Notes: generated from the letters alone by a model not told the origin. DNA of 64,000 nucleotides from JANYCG01 sp031386665 (GCA_031386665.1 JANNCN010000152.1:40930-104929), one strand, 5' to 3'; shown: positions 23,957 to 33,320, counted from the first letter of the stretch. Made by a program: numbers and translations.

Positions 23957-25681
23957 TCAGGTAAAAAGCCCCTCCAGGCCCTCAAAATCACCTGAATCGC
24001 TAGTCAAATCAACGCTCAAAGGGTCGGGGCTCTGCAGCCGATGCTTCAGCACCAAAACCGCCAACTTCATTCTGAATTCAGACCCGGTTTGGGTGGCCTC
24101 CCAGGCCATAGCGACGGCTGAGGTGAAATGGTACAGCCCCGACGCGGCTCGGCGTGCCAGGGCTTCGTTAGACAAAGCGGCCTGGGCGAGCTTCACCACC
24201 TGAAGCTTCACTTGCGCCAGCCGGGTTTTCAGGCCGTGCGGCTCTTCGATCTGGTCGGCAAGGCCGTCCAGGTGGCTCATCAGGACTGTCAGCGCATCTT
24301 CACGTTGAATGGCACGCACCACATCCAGCGCCACGATGTTGCTGGTGCCCTCCCAAATCGACCCCAAATGCGAATCGCGCACCAAACGGGCGTCGCTCCA
24401 TTCCTCAATGTAGCCACAGCCACCGCGCACTTCCATGGCGTCACCAGTCACTTTGCGGGCGTCGCGGCAGGCTCTGAACTTGATCAGTGGCGTCAGAATG
24501 CGAACCAGGGCATAAGCCTTGGCGTCGCCTTCGTCCGCCCGGCGCAGCGCCTCTGCGGTTTGAAACACCATGGTGCGGGCTTGTTCGGCAGGCAGCATCA
24601 GTTTGGCCAACTGGCGGCGCATCAGCGGCAGTTCGATCAGCTTTTTACCAAAGGCCTGGCGGTTTTGGGCGATGAACAGGGCCTCGCTCGCAGCCCGTCG
24701 CATCAGCCCCGCTGCCCGCACGCCGTTGGACAGGCGCGAGTTGTTGACCATGTCGGCCATTTGCACAAAGCCACGCCCTTCTTCGCCCACCAGGTAGGCC
24801 ACTGCGCCATTCAACTCAATTTCGCCGCTGGCCATCGACTTGGTGCCCAGCTTGTCTTTCAAGCGCACGATTCGATAAGCGTTGGCAGATCCATCTGGCA
24901 ATCGCCTGGGCAATAAAAACAACGACACCCCGCGAATGCCCAGTGCCGCGTCGCCCGTGCGGGCCAACACCATGGCCAAACCGGCGTCGGGGTTGGAGCA
25001 AAACCATTTGTCGCCCGTCAGGCGCCAGGCTTTGGGCGCATCGGGCGCATCGGGCGTATCGAGCGCACCGAATGTACTCGGCGATTGGTCGGGTTGCGCC
25101 AAAGTGGCCGTGGCCGCCACGTCAGAGCCTGCGCCCTGCTCGGTCATGAACATCGCGCCTTGGGTGAGCAAGCCCATGTCTTGCGAGATCAGCCCCGGCA
25201 GATAGCGGGCCACCAGCGCCGGGTCGCCAAACTTGCGCAAGGTCCGCGCCAATGAGTCGGTCATCGAAACCGGGCAACACAAGCCAAACTCCGCTTGAAC
25301 AAACAGATAAGTCAGCGCGTACTTGGCAACGGGCGGCAAAACCTGGGGCCAACCCAAAACCCCGGCTCGGTGCGACATAGCGGCCAGGCCGTAGTCAGCA
25401 AAAGCGATCTTCTCCAACGCCAGGTAATCGGGGTGCTTGACTATTTTTTGCTCGTTTTCACCGGTTCGGGTGCGGTGGGTCAAGGTGGGCGGATTTTTGT
25501 CTGCCGACTGGGCCAGTGCGTCCAGCGGGCCACCCGCGCCCGCGCCCAAGGCTTTGAAATACGGCAGCAGGTGGGAGTGCAGATCGGCGGGCAAGTAAAG
25601 CCGAAGCAACGACTGCATTTCTGCATCGTCGTCAAAAATATTGACGCCACTGCGGTCTGGAATGGCTGATGGCGTGTTCAT
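23957..25681 (-). CDS. Acyl-CoA dehydrogenase, AidB-like
   Basis: 574 residues from MNTPSAIPDRSG (an upstream ATG at 25714 is possible but would start in repeat-derived sequence). The FAD-binding motif 'QGAMFMTEQGAGSDVAAT' and 'DKWFCSNPDAGLAMVLART' belong to the AidB branch of acyl-CoA dehydrogenases. 'GGCGYIEEWSDARLVRDSHL' and 'IWEGTSNIVALDVVR' include the usual catalytic-face motifs near the C-terminus. AidB binds FAD and DNA and is linked to alkylation resistance in E. coli, but many members may be ordinary dehydrogenases; the substrate is unknown. Near residue 215 (25035-25061) a nine-base unit is repeated three times, encoding an Asp-Ala-Pro-type repeat in a surface loop. Confidence 0.85.
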   Translation of the reverse strand: MNTPSAIPDRSGVNIFDDDAEMQSLLRLYLPADLHSHLLPYFKALGAGAGGPLDALAQSADKNPPTLTHRTRTGENEQKIVKHPDYLALEKIAFADYGLAAMSHRAGVLGWPQVLPPVAKYALTYLFVQAEFGLCCPVSMTDSLARTLRKFGDPALVARYLPGLISQDMGLLTQGAMFMTEQGAGSDVAATATLAQPDQSPSTFGALDTPDAPDAPKAWRLTGDKWFCSNPDAGLAMVLARTGDAALGIRGVSLFLLPRRLPDGSANAYRIVRLKDKLGTKSMASGEIELNGAVAYLVGEEGRGFVQMADMVNNSRLSNGVRAAGLMRRAASEALFIAQNRQAFGKKLIELPLMRRQLAKLMLPAEQARTMVFQTAEALRRADEGDAKAYALVRILTPLIKFRACRDARKVTGDAMEVRGGCGYIEEWSDARLVRDSHLGSIWEGTSNIVALDVVRAIQREDALTVLMSHLDGLADQIEEPHGLKTRLAQVKLQVVKLAQAALSNEALARRAASGLYHFTSAVAMAWEATQTGSEFRMKLAVLVLKHRLQSPDPLSVDLTSDSGDFEGLEGLFT

Positions 25682-25735
25682 GGCGATTTGGAATAGAAAA
25701 GCATAAGTCATCATGCCACTTCAAGTAACTATCAA

Positions 25736-25790
25736 ATAAATAGCAAACTATTGATATTATTTGAGAGCTAGAGCCCTATTTTGTTCATAT
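25736..25790 (+). repeat. Short AT-rich intergenic repeat with conserved hairpin (copy B)
   Basis: ATAGCAAACTATTGATATTA followed by TTTGAGAGCTAGAGCCCTAT. The hairpin AATAG / CTATT with loop CAAA is at 25739-25752. It lies between the stop of the oxoprolinase gene and the start of the acyl-CoA dehydrogenase gene, in the leader of the latter. Confidence 0.6.
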
Positions 25791-25815
25791 TTTGAGGATT
25801 TTGGGTCATTTTTCC

Positions 25816-25843
25816 AAAAAAAGAACCTGCAGGTTCTTTTTTT
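25816..25843. terminator. Perfect palindrome AGAACCTGCAGGTTCT with A/T runs (copy 2 of 3)
   Basis: 28 bp of perfect dyad, extended on the right by two further T. It lies 6 bases beyond the stop of the oxoprolinase gene (minus strand) and 26 bases from repeat copy B. Its position and A/T flanks fit a bidirectional intrinsic terminator. Confidence 0.6.
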
Positions 25844-25849
25844 TTAAAA

Positions 25850-28800
25850 TCAACCCTTTTTGGCCCCAAACCCGCCGCCACCCGGCGTGTGAATCTCAAA
25901 CACATCGCCTGGCTGCATTTCGACCTGGCCAATGTGGCCCAGCGCTTCAACCTGGCCGTTGGCGCGCACCACACGGTTGATGCCCACCGCGCCCGGTTCG
26001 CCGCCGCCCAAGCCAAAAGCGCCATGCAATCGCCCATTGGACAAAATGCCGGCGGTCATGGTTTCTAAAAACCGCACCCGCCGCACGCCGCCATGGCCAC
26101 CCTGCCACTGGCCGTCACCCCCTGAATTTTGACGAATTTCATAGCTTTCAAGGCGAACAGGAAACCGGAATTCAAATACTTCGGGGTCTGTCAGGCGCGA
26201 ATTGGTCATGTGGGTTTGAACCACGCTGGTGCCGTTGAAGCCGCCCTTCGGCCCAGCGATGGCCTGCCCCGCCGCGTCCAACAAAACGCCCGCGCCTGAA
26301 CCGCCCGAAATGGTTTCGTAATACTGATGCTCGGCGTTGCCAAAGGTGAAATTGTTCATCGTACATTGGCTTGCAGCCATGACGCCCAAGGCACCAAACA
26401 GCGCGTTGGTGATACAGGTTGACGTCTCGACATTGCCTGCCACCACCGAAGCGGGTGGATTAGGGTTCAGCATCGAGCCCGGTGGGATGATGACCGTGAT
26501 GGGCTTCAGGCAGCCCGCGTTCAGCGGAATGTCATCGTTGACCAGGGTGCGAAACACGTACAGCACGGCCGCCATGCAAACGGCAGTCGGCGCATTGAAG
26601 TTGTTGGTTTGCTGCGGCGATGTCCCCGTGAAGTCCACCACTGCGCTGCGATTTTTGGCGTCAATTTGAATGGCAACCTGAATCTGCGCACCATTGTCCA
26701 ACGGTAAGGTGAAGGAATTTAATTGGAATCTGACCCCAATTAATTCTATGGCCCGGCGCACGGCTTCTTCAGCGTTGTCTTGCACATGGCCCATGTAGGC
26801 TTGCACCACGTCCAGGCTGAACTGGTCAACCATCTTGCGCAGTTCTTGCGCGCCTTTTTCATTCGCGGCAATTTGGGCTTTCAGGTCGGCCATGTTCTGG
26901 GCCGGGTTGCGTGAAGGGTATGTGGCCCCCACGCTTGTCGCTTCGCGTACTGTGCTGCCCCCCGTGGGGGCTAATTTTTCTCGGGGCGGCCCATCGAAAA
27001 ATTGCTCCCCTCGCAGCAGCGCCAGCATTTTCGCCTCTTGCAACACGCCTTGGGCCACCAGCTTCAGGTTGTTGATCTGCACGCCCTCTTCCTCAATCCG
27101 AGTGGAAAAAGGCGGCATGGAGCCCGGTGTCGTGCCACCCACATCGGCGTGGTGACCGCGCGAGCCAACATAAAAAAGCGGTTCAGCGCCGCCCGCCTCA
27201 GCCAGGTAAACCGGGGTGATGACGGTGATGTCAGGCAAGTGGGTGCCACCATGGTAAGGGTCATTCAGCACAAAAACGTCGCCCACCTGCATATTGCCCC
27301 GGTTCTCTCGGATCACAGTTTTGATGCTCTCGCCCATCGAGCCCAAATGCACGGGCATATGTGGCGCGTTGGCAATCAGGTTGCCAGCCGCGTCAAACAA
27401 GGCGCAACTGAAGTCAAGGCGCTCTTTGATGTTGACTGAATACGCTGTATTTTGCAGTTGCAAACCCATTTGCTCGGCAATGTTCATGAACAGGTTGTTG
27501 AAGACCTCTAGCAAAACCGGGTCAGCCGTCGTGCCCGCTGCGTACTGCACCGCCCGCGTGGCGTGCCGTTCAAGCACCAAATGATCCAATGCCGTCAGGC
27601 TGGCGGACCAACCCGGCTCCACCACGGTGGTGGCGTTTCGTTCGGCAATGATGGCCGGACCCATCACCACATCGCCGGGACGAAGGTCTTCGCGCACCAC
27701 CAAACTCGTCGCATGCCACTGTGCACCTGAGTACATTCGCACAGTGTCCCGCACCACGCCACAGGCTTGCAAATCTCGCGGGGCATGCAAGGGCAGGCAG
27801 GGTTCCTCGGGTGCGTCGCCTGCAATCACCGCTTCAACAGACACGGCTTCGACCACCAGGCCCTTGCCTTGCATCAAAAAGGCGAATCGCTGGCGGTAAG
27901 CAGCCTCGAAGCCCGCTTGAATTGCATTCAGGTCGCCAAAATCGACAATCAGCGCCGAGTCGCTGCCCGCATACCGCACATGCACGCGCCTGCGGGTTTT
28001 GATGCCGCCAGAACTCAGTTGCTGACGGGTCAACTCGTCCTGTGCGGCCAGTGCCAATCGATCCAGCGTTTCGGCAATGGCGGCCATGGCCTGGTCTTCC
28101 AACTTGACCTCAACCGCCTGCTCGCGGATCACCGATTGGTCTGCCAACCCCATGCCATAAGCGCTCAACACACCCGCCAAGGGGTGCACAAAAACCTGCG
28201 TCATGCCCAAAGCATCAGCCACCAGGCAAGCGTGCTGCCCGCCGGCGCCGCCAAAACAGTGCAAGGTGTAGCGGGTGACGTCATAACCCCGAGCCACGGA
28301 TATCTTCTTAATGGCATTGGCCATTTGCTGCACGGCGATCTGGACAAAGCCTTCGGCCACATCTTCGGCGCTGCGCCCGCTTTGAAGGGCCAACGCCGCA
28401 AATTTCTCGCGCACCGGCGCATCGTCCAGCGACTCATCGCCCAACAGGCCAAATACCTTGGGAAAGTAGCGCGGTTGCACTTTGCCCAGCATCACATTGG
28501 CATCGGTCACTGCCAGCGGCCCGCCACGGCGGTAGCTGGCCGGGCCCGGGTTGGCACCCGCACTTTGGGGGCCGACTCGAAAACGCGCCCCGTCAAAAGC
28601 CAAAATGGACCCGCCGCCCGCGGCCACGGTATGAATGCTCATCATGGGGGCGCGCATGCGCACGCCAGCCACCTGCGTTTCAAACTCGCGCTCGAACTCG
28701 CCGGCAAAATGCGACACGTCAGTGGATGTACCGCCCATGTCAAAACCAATCACCTTCGCGTGCCCTGCCAGCGCTGCCGTTCTGGCCATGCCGACAATGC

Positions 28801-29611
28801 CACCGGCGGGGCCACTCAAAATGGCATCTTTGCCCTGAAACGCCCGCGCGTCCACAAGCCCGCCCGATGACTGCATGAAAAAAAGTTTGACACCCGGCAT
28901 GTCGCCCGCCACTTGGTCAACATAGCGCCGCAAAATGGGCGACAAATAGGCGTCAACCACCGTGGTGTCTCCACGGCTGACAAATTTCATCATCGGGCTG
29001 GTTTCGTGCGACGCACTGACCTGGGTGAACCCCAGCTCAACCGCGATGCGCTTGGCGATTTTTTCATGCGCGGTGTACCGGTAACCATGCATGAAAACAA
29101 TCGCCACGGTTCGCAAGCCAGCTTGGTACTGGCCGTGCAAGGCTTGGCGCAGGTGCGCTTCATCCAATTCCCGCACCAACTCGCCATGGGCGCCAATGCG
29201 CTCTTGGGCCTCAATCACGACGCTGTACAAAAGCTCTGGCAGCACGATCTGCCTGTCAAACAAGCGGGGGCGGTTTTGGTAGCCAATGCGAAGCGCATCC
29301 CGAAAACCCTGGGTTGTGACCAGCAGCGTCGGTTCGCCTTTGCGCTCCAACAGGGCGTTGGTGGCCACCGTCGTGCCCATCTTCACGCAATCGACCAGGG
29401 CGGGCGTCACGGGCTCGCCCGGCTTCAAGCCCAGCAAATGCCGAATACCCGCCACGGCTGCGTCTTTGTACTGTTCCGGGTTTTCGCTCAACAGCTTGTG
29501 CGTCACCAGGCTGAAGCTTCCGTCAACATTGGGTCGCTTGCCCACCACGTCCGTGAATGTGCCGCCCCGGTCAATCCAGAATTGCCATCGAGGGTCTTGG
29601 GAAGTGTTCAT
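25850..29611 (-). CDS. 5-oxoprolinase / hydantoinase, fused HyuA-HyuB type
   Basis: 1253 residues from MNTSQDPRWQFW (an upstream ATG at 29626 is possible). Order of domains: HyuA_N about 10-200 ('FWIDRGGTFTDVVGKRP'), HyuA about 215-510 ('VIGFDMGGTSTDVSHFAGEF', 'ILSGPAGGIVG', the ATPase-type core), and HyuB about 700-1240 ('NIKERLDFSCALFDAAGNLI', 'DVFVLNDPYHGGTHLPDITV', 'THTPGGGGFGAKKG'-like end). This is the layout of ATP-dependent 5-oxoprolinase (OPLAH), which opens 5-oxoproline to glutamate; related enzymes cleave hydantoins. It lies directly behind its regulator gene and divergent from a TRAP transporter. A REP-like inverted repeat is embedded in frame at about residues 956-966. Confidence 0.88.
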   Translation of the reverse strand: MNTSQDPRWQFWIDRGGTFTDVVGKRPNVDGSFSLVTHKLLSENPEQYKDAAVAGIRHLLGLKPGEPVTPALVDCVKMGTTVATNALLERKGEPTLLVTTQGFRDALRIGYQNRPRLFDRQIVLPELLYSVVIEAQERIGAHGELVRELDEAHLRQALHGQYQAGLRTVAIVFMHGYRYTAHEKIAKRIAVELGFTQVSASHETSPMMKFVSRGDTTVVDAYLSPILRRYVDQVAGDMPGVKLFFMQSSGGLVDARAFQGKDAILSGPAGGIVGMARTAALAGHAKVIGFDMGGTSTDVSHFAGEFEREFETQVAGVRMRAPMMSIHTVAAGGGSILAFDGARFRVGPQSAGANPGPASYRRGGPLAVTDANVMLGKVQPRYFPKVFGLLGDESLDDAPVREKFAALALQSGRSAEDVAEGFVQIAVQQMANAIKKISVARGYDVTRYTLHCFGGAGGQHACLVADALGMTQVFVHPLAGVLSAYGMGLADQSVIREQAVEVKLEDQAMAAIAETLDRLALAAQDELTRQQLSSGGIKTRRRVHVRYAGSDSALIVDFGDLNAIQAGFEAAYRQRFAFLMQGKGLVVEAVSVEAVIAGDAPEEPCLPLHAPRDLQACGVVRDTVRMYSGAQWHATSLVVREDLRPGDVVMGPAIIAERNATTVVEPGWSASLTALDHLVLERHATRAVQYAAGTTADPVLLEVFNNLFMNIAEQMGLQLQNTAYSVNIKERLDFSCALFDAAGNLIANAPHMPVHLGSMGESIKTVIRENRGNMQVGDVFVLNDPYHGGTHLPDITVITPVYLAEAGGAEPLFYVGSRGHHADVGGTTPGSMPPFSTRIEEEGVQINNLKLVAQGVLQEAKMLALLRGEQFFDGPPREKLAPTGGSTVREATSVGATYPSRNPAQNMADLKAQIAANEKGAQELRKMVDQFSLDVVQAYMGHVQDNAEEAVRRAIELIGVRFQLNSFTLPLDNGAQIQVAIQIDAKNRSAVVDFTGTSPQQTNNFNAPTAVCMAAVLYVFRTLVNDDIPLNAGCLKPITVIIPPGSMLNPNPPASVVAGNVETSTCITNALFGALGVMAASQCTMNNFTFGNAEHQYYETISGGSGAGVLLDAAGQAIAGPKGGFNGTSVVQTHMTNSRLTDPEVFEFRFPVRLESYEIRQNSGGDGQWQGGHGGVRRVRFLETMTAGILSNGRLHGAFGLGGGEPGAVGINRVVRANGQVEALGHIGQVEMQPGDVFEIHTPGGGGFGAKKG
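26715..26746 (-). repeat. REP-like inverted repeat inside the oxoprolinase coding sequence
   Basis: Arms GAATTTAATTGG and CCAATTAATTC flank a short centre. Read with the gene it contains TTGGGGTCAGATTCCAATTA, the type of sequence seen in repeats associated with REP transposases (RAYT). It encodes 'ELIGVRFQLNSF', in frame and without a stop, at a place where relatives appear to have a shorter connection before 'LPLDNGAQIQVAI'. Confidence 0.5.
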
Positions 29612-29635
29612 AAAGCCAGGCACCATGTAAATTTT

Positions 29636-30316
29636 TCAGAGGCTGGCCGCAGACCGGGCAGCCTGATCGTAAATGCCGGAAAGCAAACGCAACAGGCGGG
29701 CCAGTTCGCCAATGTCGCGGTTCAGCCCTGGGTCTGCATTGAGTGCATCTATCAGGCAGGACTCGCGCAATTCGCGGTAGCGAACTACGTATTCCCGACC
29801 ACTGTCGGTGCAGGCGTAAGTCACGTCTTTGCCGCTTTTGCTAGACACCACCACGCCGAGGTTTTGCAGCTTTTTAAGGGAATAGTTGATTAAGTGGGTG
29901 TCTTCCACATTCATGATGAAGCAAATGTCGGCCAATCGCTTGTTGCGCGCGCGATGCGTCACGTGGTGCAAGACCAGAACATCCAGCGGCATCAGGTCTT
30001 TGAGGCCCGCCGCACTCATGCAATGCACGATCCAGCGGTGAAATGCGTTGCCCGCCACGATCAAGCCAAACTCAAACTCGCTCATTTCAGCGCTTTTTGG
30101 CGATACCAGATGAGCAGACGACACGATGGGCGAGACTGACGCCGCCAAAGCCATGGGCACTGCAGCCGGCTGCCCGGCCGGTCTTAGCGTGGCGGCCTCG
30201 TGCCCAACCGAGCCCTTGCGGCTCGCGACCGACACAGCGTCTTTTATTTTTTTGCTCACGGGGTCATTGCAGAAAGCCGACTGGCGACGATTTTGAATTG
30301 TAGGCAGATCAATCAC
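29636..30316 (-). CDS. Winged-helix transcriptional regulator (MarR-like)
   Basis: Up to 226 residues. The folded part is about residues 75-200: 'MSEFEFGLIVAGNAFHRWIV', 'LMPLDVLVLHHVTHRARNKR', 'LADICFIMNVEDTHLINYSL' (recognition region) and 'KKLQNLGVVVSSKSGKDVTY' (wing). This is a MarR-type winged helix that I associate with hydantoinase/oxoprolinase operons. The first 54 residues are low in conservation and start at a GTG within a repeat; ATG 30154 (MALAASVSP) may be the true start. It ends 25 bases before the oxoprolinase ATG, so both are one unit, and it faces the TRAP operon. It probably controls both directions. Confidence 0.75.
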   Translation of the reverse strand: MIDLPTIQNRRQSAFCNDPVSKKIKDAVSVASRKGSVGHEAATLRPAGQPAAVPMALAASVSPIVSSAHLVSPKSAEMSEFEFGLIVAGNAFHRWIVHCMSAAGLKDLMPLDVLVLHHVTHRARNKRLADICFIMNVEDTHLINYSLKKLQNLGVVVSSKSGKDVTYACTDSGREYVVRYRELRESCLIDALNADPGLNRDIGELARLLRLLSGIYDQAARSAASL

Positions 30317-30334
30317 AATTTATCAACAATTTAT
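30315..30334. promoter_or_regulatory. Direct repeat in the regulator/TRAP divergent promoter region
   Basis: ACAATTTAT occurs twice with an 11-base period (30315-30323 and 30326-30334), one helical turn, in AT-rich DNA between the divergent regulator gene and dctP. TTGACA-like and AT-rich promoter elements overlap it. A plausible operator for the MarR-like protein. Confidence 0.35.
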
Positions 30335-30422
30335 TGACATTTAGGGAAAACACCAACTTTGGCGAGATCAATGCGACGTACAGTCAACTACCTACTTCGC
30401 CCACTTATTAATTGGAGTTTTT

Positions 30423-31442
30423 ATGCATCGACGCTCGTTCACCCTGTCTGCCAGCACCGTGGTACCGCTGATCGCCACAGCGCTGTGCCTTGGAGCGCCC
30501 ATCGCCTCGGCCCAAACCAAGTGGGACCTGCCAGCAGCCTATGCGGCAGGAAATTTTCACAGCGAAAATCTGAGTCAATTTGCAAACGATGTCGACAAAG
30601 CCACGGGCGGCAAACTCAAGATTACCGTGCACTCCAATGCATCCCTTTTCAAAGCCAATGAAATCAAACGCGCGGTGCAAGGCGGACAAGCGCCATTGGG
30701 CGAAATATTGTTGGCCAATTTTGAAAACGAGAACCCTATTTTTGGCGCTGACGGCCTGCCATTTTTGGCCACCTCCTACGCCGACTCACGCCGCCTGTAC
30801 GAGGCACAAAAACCTGCTTTAGACAAACTGCTGGGCAATCAGGGTATGAAGCTGTTGTATGCAGTGGCCTGGCCGCCGCAGGGAATTTACGCCAAAAAAG
30901 AAATTTCTTCCGTCGCCGATCTGCGGGGCATCAAGTGGCGGGCCTACAGCCCGGCGACCGCCAAAATCGCCGAACTCATAGGGGCACAACCTGTCACCAT
31001 TCAAGCTGCTGAATTGAGCCAAGCACTGGCCACCGGTGTGGTGGAGAGCTATATGAGTTCTGGCTCCACGGGATATGACAGCAAGACCTATGAGAGCTTG
31101 AAATACTTCTATGACACGCAAGCCTGGCTTCCCAAAAATGCAGTGATCGTGAACAAAAAGTCTTTTGACGGGCTGGACCCTGCAACCCAAGCCAGCCTGC
31201 TCAAAGCTGCTGGCGAGGCAGAAACGCGCGGCTGGAAGGTAAGCGAAGAAAAAAACGAGTGGTACAAAAAGGCATTGACTGACAAAGGTATGAAAATTGT
31301 GCAGCCCAGCGCCAAGTTGGTGGCCGACATGAAACAGGTGGGCGCCATCATGCTTGCCGACTGGCAAAAGAAAGCCGGCCCTGACGGTGAAGCCATCGTC
31401 TCTGCCTACGCCAAGTCCGCCAAACCGTCGCTCAAACCATAG
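30423..31442 (+). CDS. dctP: TRAP transporter solute-binding protein (DctP family)
   Basis: 339 residues with a signal peptide of about 30 residues ending 'GAPIASAQ'. DctP/TAXI-type periplasmic receptor: 'KWDLPAAYAAGNFHSENLSQ', 'GGKLKITVHSNASLFKANEI', 'ADLRGIKWRAYSPATAKIAE' with the conserved Arg that binds the substrate carboxylate, and 'VESYMSSGSTGYDSKTYESL'. Ribosome-binding site AATTGGAG shortly before the ATG. First gene of a DctP-Q-M operon divergent from the oxoprolinase unit. Taken together, the natural cargo may be 5-oxoproline or a related cyclic amide acid; this is inference from context. Confidence 0.9.
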   Translation: MHRRSFTLSASTVVPLIATALCLGAPIASAQTKWDLPAAYAAGNFHSENLSQFANDVDKATGGKLKITVHSNASLFKANEIKRAVQGGQAPLGEILLANFENENPIFGADGLPFLATSYADSRRLYEAQKPALDKLLGNQGMKLLYAVAWPPQGIYAKKEISSVADLRGIKWRAYSPATAKIAELIGAQPVTIQAAELSQALATGVVESYMSSGSTGYDSKTYESLKYFYDTQAWLPKNAVIVNKKSFDGLDPATQASLLKAAGEAETRGWKVSEEKNEWYKKALTDKGMKIVQPSAKLVADMKQVGAIMLADWQKKAGPDGEAIVSAYAKSAKPSLKP

Positions 31443-31449
31443 GTAGCTC

Positions 31450-31983
31450 ATGCGCCGATTTCTTGACCGTCTGTACATGGTTTCTGGAGCTGTCGGTGCC
31501 GTGTTCATTGCCTTGATCTGTGCTTTGATGATTGCTCAGAGCATTCTGCGTGAATTCGGTGTACGCACAGGGGCCATCAATGACGTGGTGGCCTGGTTTT
31601 GCGCTGCGGCCTCTTTTTTTGCCATGGCACACGCCTTCAAGCACGGCGACTTCGTTCGCGTGACCCTGCTGCTCGAACCCCTGACTGCGGGCAAACGGCG
31701 AGCTCTGGAGATTGTCAGTCTGTCCATCGGTACTGTCAGCGTGGCGTATCTGGCCTGGTGGGCCAACAAATTCACCTACGACAGTTATACCTTTAACGAA
31801 ATGGCGCAAGGTTTGCTGCCTATACCAATCTGGATTCCTCAACTCAGTTTTGCATTGGGCTCCTTACTACTCCTGGTTGCCGTCGTCGATGAGCTCATCA
31901 TCGTCTTGCGCGGTGGCAAGCCCAGTTACGTGGTGGCCGTCGAAGAGCGCCATGCCAAGGGTGATTTCTCCTCTGACGTTTGA
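31450..31983 (+). CDS. dctQ: TRAP transporter small permease (DctQ family)
   Basis: 177 residues with four membrane helices ('AVFIALICALMIAQSIL', 'VVAWFCAAASFFAMAHAF', 'SLSIGTVSVAYLAWWANKF', 'LSFALGSLLLLVAVVDELI'), the usual DctQ topology, and the conserved 'HGDFVRV' loop. It forms the membrane complex with DctM. Seven bases after dctP, 26 before dctM. Confidence 0.9.
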   Translation: MRRFLDRLYMVSGAVGAVFIALICALMIAQSILREFGVRTGAINDVVAWFCAAASFFAMAHAFKHGDFVRVTLLLEPLTAGKRRALEIVSLSIGTVSVAYLAWWANKFTYDSYTFNEMAQGLLPIPIWIPQLSFALGSLLLLVAVVDELIIVLRGGKPSYVVAVEERHAKGDFSSDV

Positions 31984-32009
31984 ATCAACACCCTTAAAAG
32001 AAAAATAAC

Positions 32010-33320
32010 ATGGACATTTTGCTCATCGGTGGCTTGCTGCTTTTCATCATGCTGCTGCTACTTTCAGGCGGTGTGTGGATCGCTATGACGCTGGCTATCT
32101 GCGGCTGGGTGGGTCAGGCTTTTTTCACCACCACGTCACCCGGCAACAACTTGTTTTCAGCTTTCTGGGAAAGCAATGCCAGTTGGGAACTGGCCGCATT
32201 GCCGCTGTTTATCTGGATGGGTGAAATTTTATTTCGCACCAAACTTAGTGAAGAGATGTTTGATGGCTTGCGTCCCTGGCTCAACAATGTACCTGGGCGT
32301 CTGATGCACGTCACCATTCTGGGCTGCGGCATTTTTGGGTCGGTGTCGGGCTCTTCAGCGGCCACATGCGCCACTATCAGCAAAGTGGCCTTGCCCGAGT
32401 TGCTCAAGCGCGGTTACAGCGAAAAAATTGCACTAGGCTCGCTGGCCACTGCGGGCACACTAGGGATTCTCATTCCGCCTTCGATCACCATGGTCGTGTA
32501 TGCGGTGGCGGCTGATGCCTCCATCATCCGCATTTTTTTGGCCGGGTTTTTGCCTGGTTTTCTCTTGATGGCTTTGTTTTCTGGCTACATCATCTGGTGG
32601 AGCCTGGCTCACCCTGACCAGGTCCCGCCCGCGGACCCGCCTACCACCTTCATGGAAAAAATCAGGCTGTCTGGCAATCTGATTCCCTGTGGTGTGTTGA
32701 TTATCTTTGTCTGCTGGGTGCTGATTGCTGGCTACGCCACGGCCACCGAATGCGCGGCCTATGGCGTCTTCGGCTCTCTGGGCCTGGCACTTTGGAGCCG
32801 CTCGCTCACTTGGACCAACTTTTGCGAAGGCCTCATGGGCACCACGCGCACCAGTTGCATGATTATGTTCATTTTGGCTGGTGCTTCCTTTCTGACCAAG
32901 ACCATGGCTTTCACTGGGATCCCACGCGAGCTGGCTGAAGCAGTGAACGCATTGCACCTGTCTCCCTTTGCGCTGATTGGCATGCTGACAGTTATCTACC
33001 TCATTCTGGGCACTGCGCTCGATGGAATTAGCATGATTGTGCTTACCAGCGCAGTCGTGCTGCCGATGATTCAGAAGGCGGGGTTCGACCTGATCTGGTT
33101 CGGAATTTTCATAGTGCTTCTGGTCGAGATAGCTGAGGTCACCCCGCCTGTCGGCTTTAACTTGTTTGTTTTGCAGAATATGACAGGCAAGGACAGCAAT
33201 ACCATTGCCAAAGCCGCCATTCCTTTCTTTTTCTGCTTGGTGGTTTGTATTGTGCTGATTACCGTTTTCCCTCAGATCGTGACCATCCTGCCTGACCTGG
33301 TGATGGGCAAAGACAAATAA
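32010..33320 (+). CDS. dctM: TRAP transporter large permease (DctM family)
   Basis: 436 residues with about twelve membrane helices. Signatures: 'ALPLFIWMGEILFRTKLSEE', 'GCGIFGSVSGSSAATCATIS', 'GTLGILIPPSITMVVYAVAA', 'LILGTALDGISMIVLTSAVV' and 'VEIAEVTPPVGFNLFVLQ'. It is the sodium-coupled transport subunit. Full length and intact. crcB starts nine bases after its stop and may be co-transcribed, although it has no functional link. Confidence 0.93.
   Translation: MDILLIGGLLLFIMLLLLSGGVWIAMTLAICGWVGQAFFTTTSPGNNLFSAFWESNASWELAALPLFIWMGEILFRTKLSEEMFDGLRPWLNNVPGRLMHVTILGCGIFGSVSGSSAATCATISKVALPELLKRGYSEKIALGSLATAGTLGILIPPSITMVVYAVAADASIIRIFLAGFLPGFLLMALFSGYIIWWSLAHPDQVPPADPPTTFMEKIRLSGNLIPCGVLIIFVCWVLIAGYATATECAAYGVFGSLGLALWSRSLTWTNFCEGLMGTTRTSCMIMFILAGASFLTKTMAFTGIPRELAEAVNALHLSPFALIGMLTVIYLILGTALDGISMIVLTSAVVLPMIQKAGFDLIWFGIFIVLLVEIAEVTPPVGFNLFVLQNMTGKDSNTIAKAAIPFFFCLVVCIVLITVFPQIVTILPDLVMGKDK

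Noticed and set aside
27767..28870. Plus-strand frame of 367 codons opposite the oxoprolinase gene
   Set aside because: It is antisense to conserved HyuA coding sequence, is rich in His/Gln/Ala without domain signatures, and has no ribosome-binding site.
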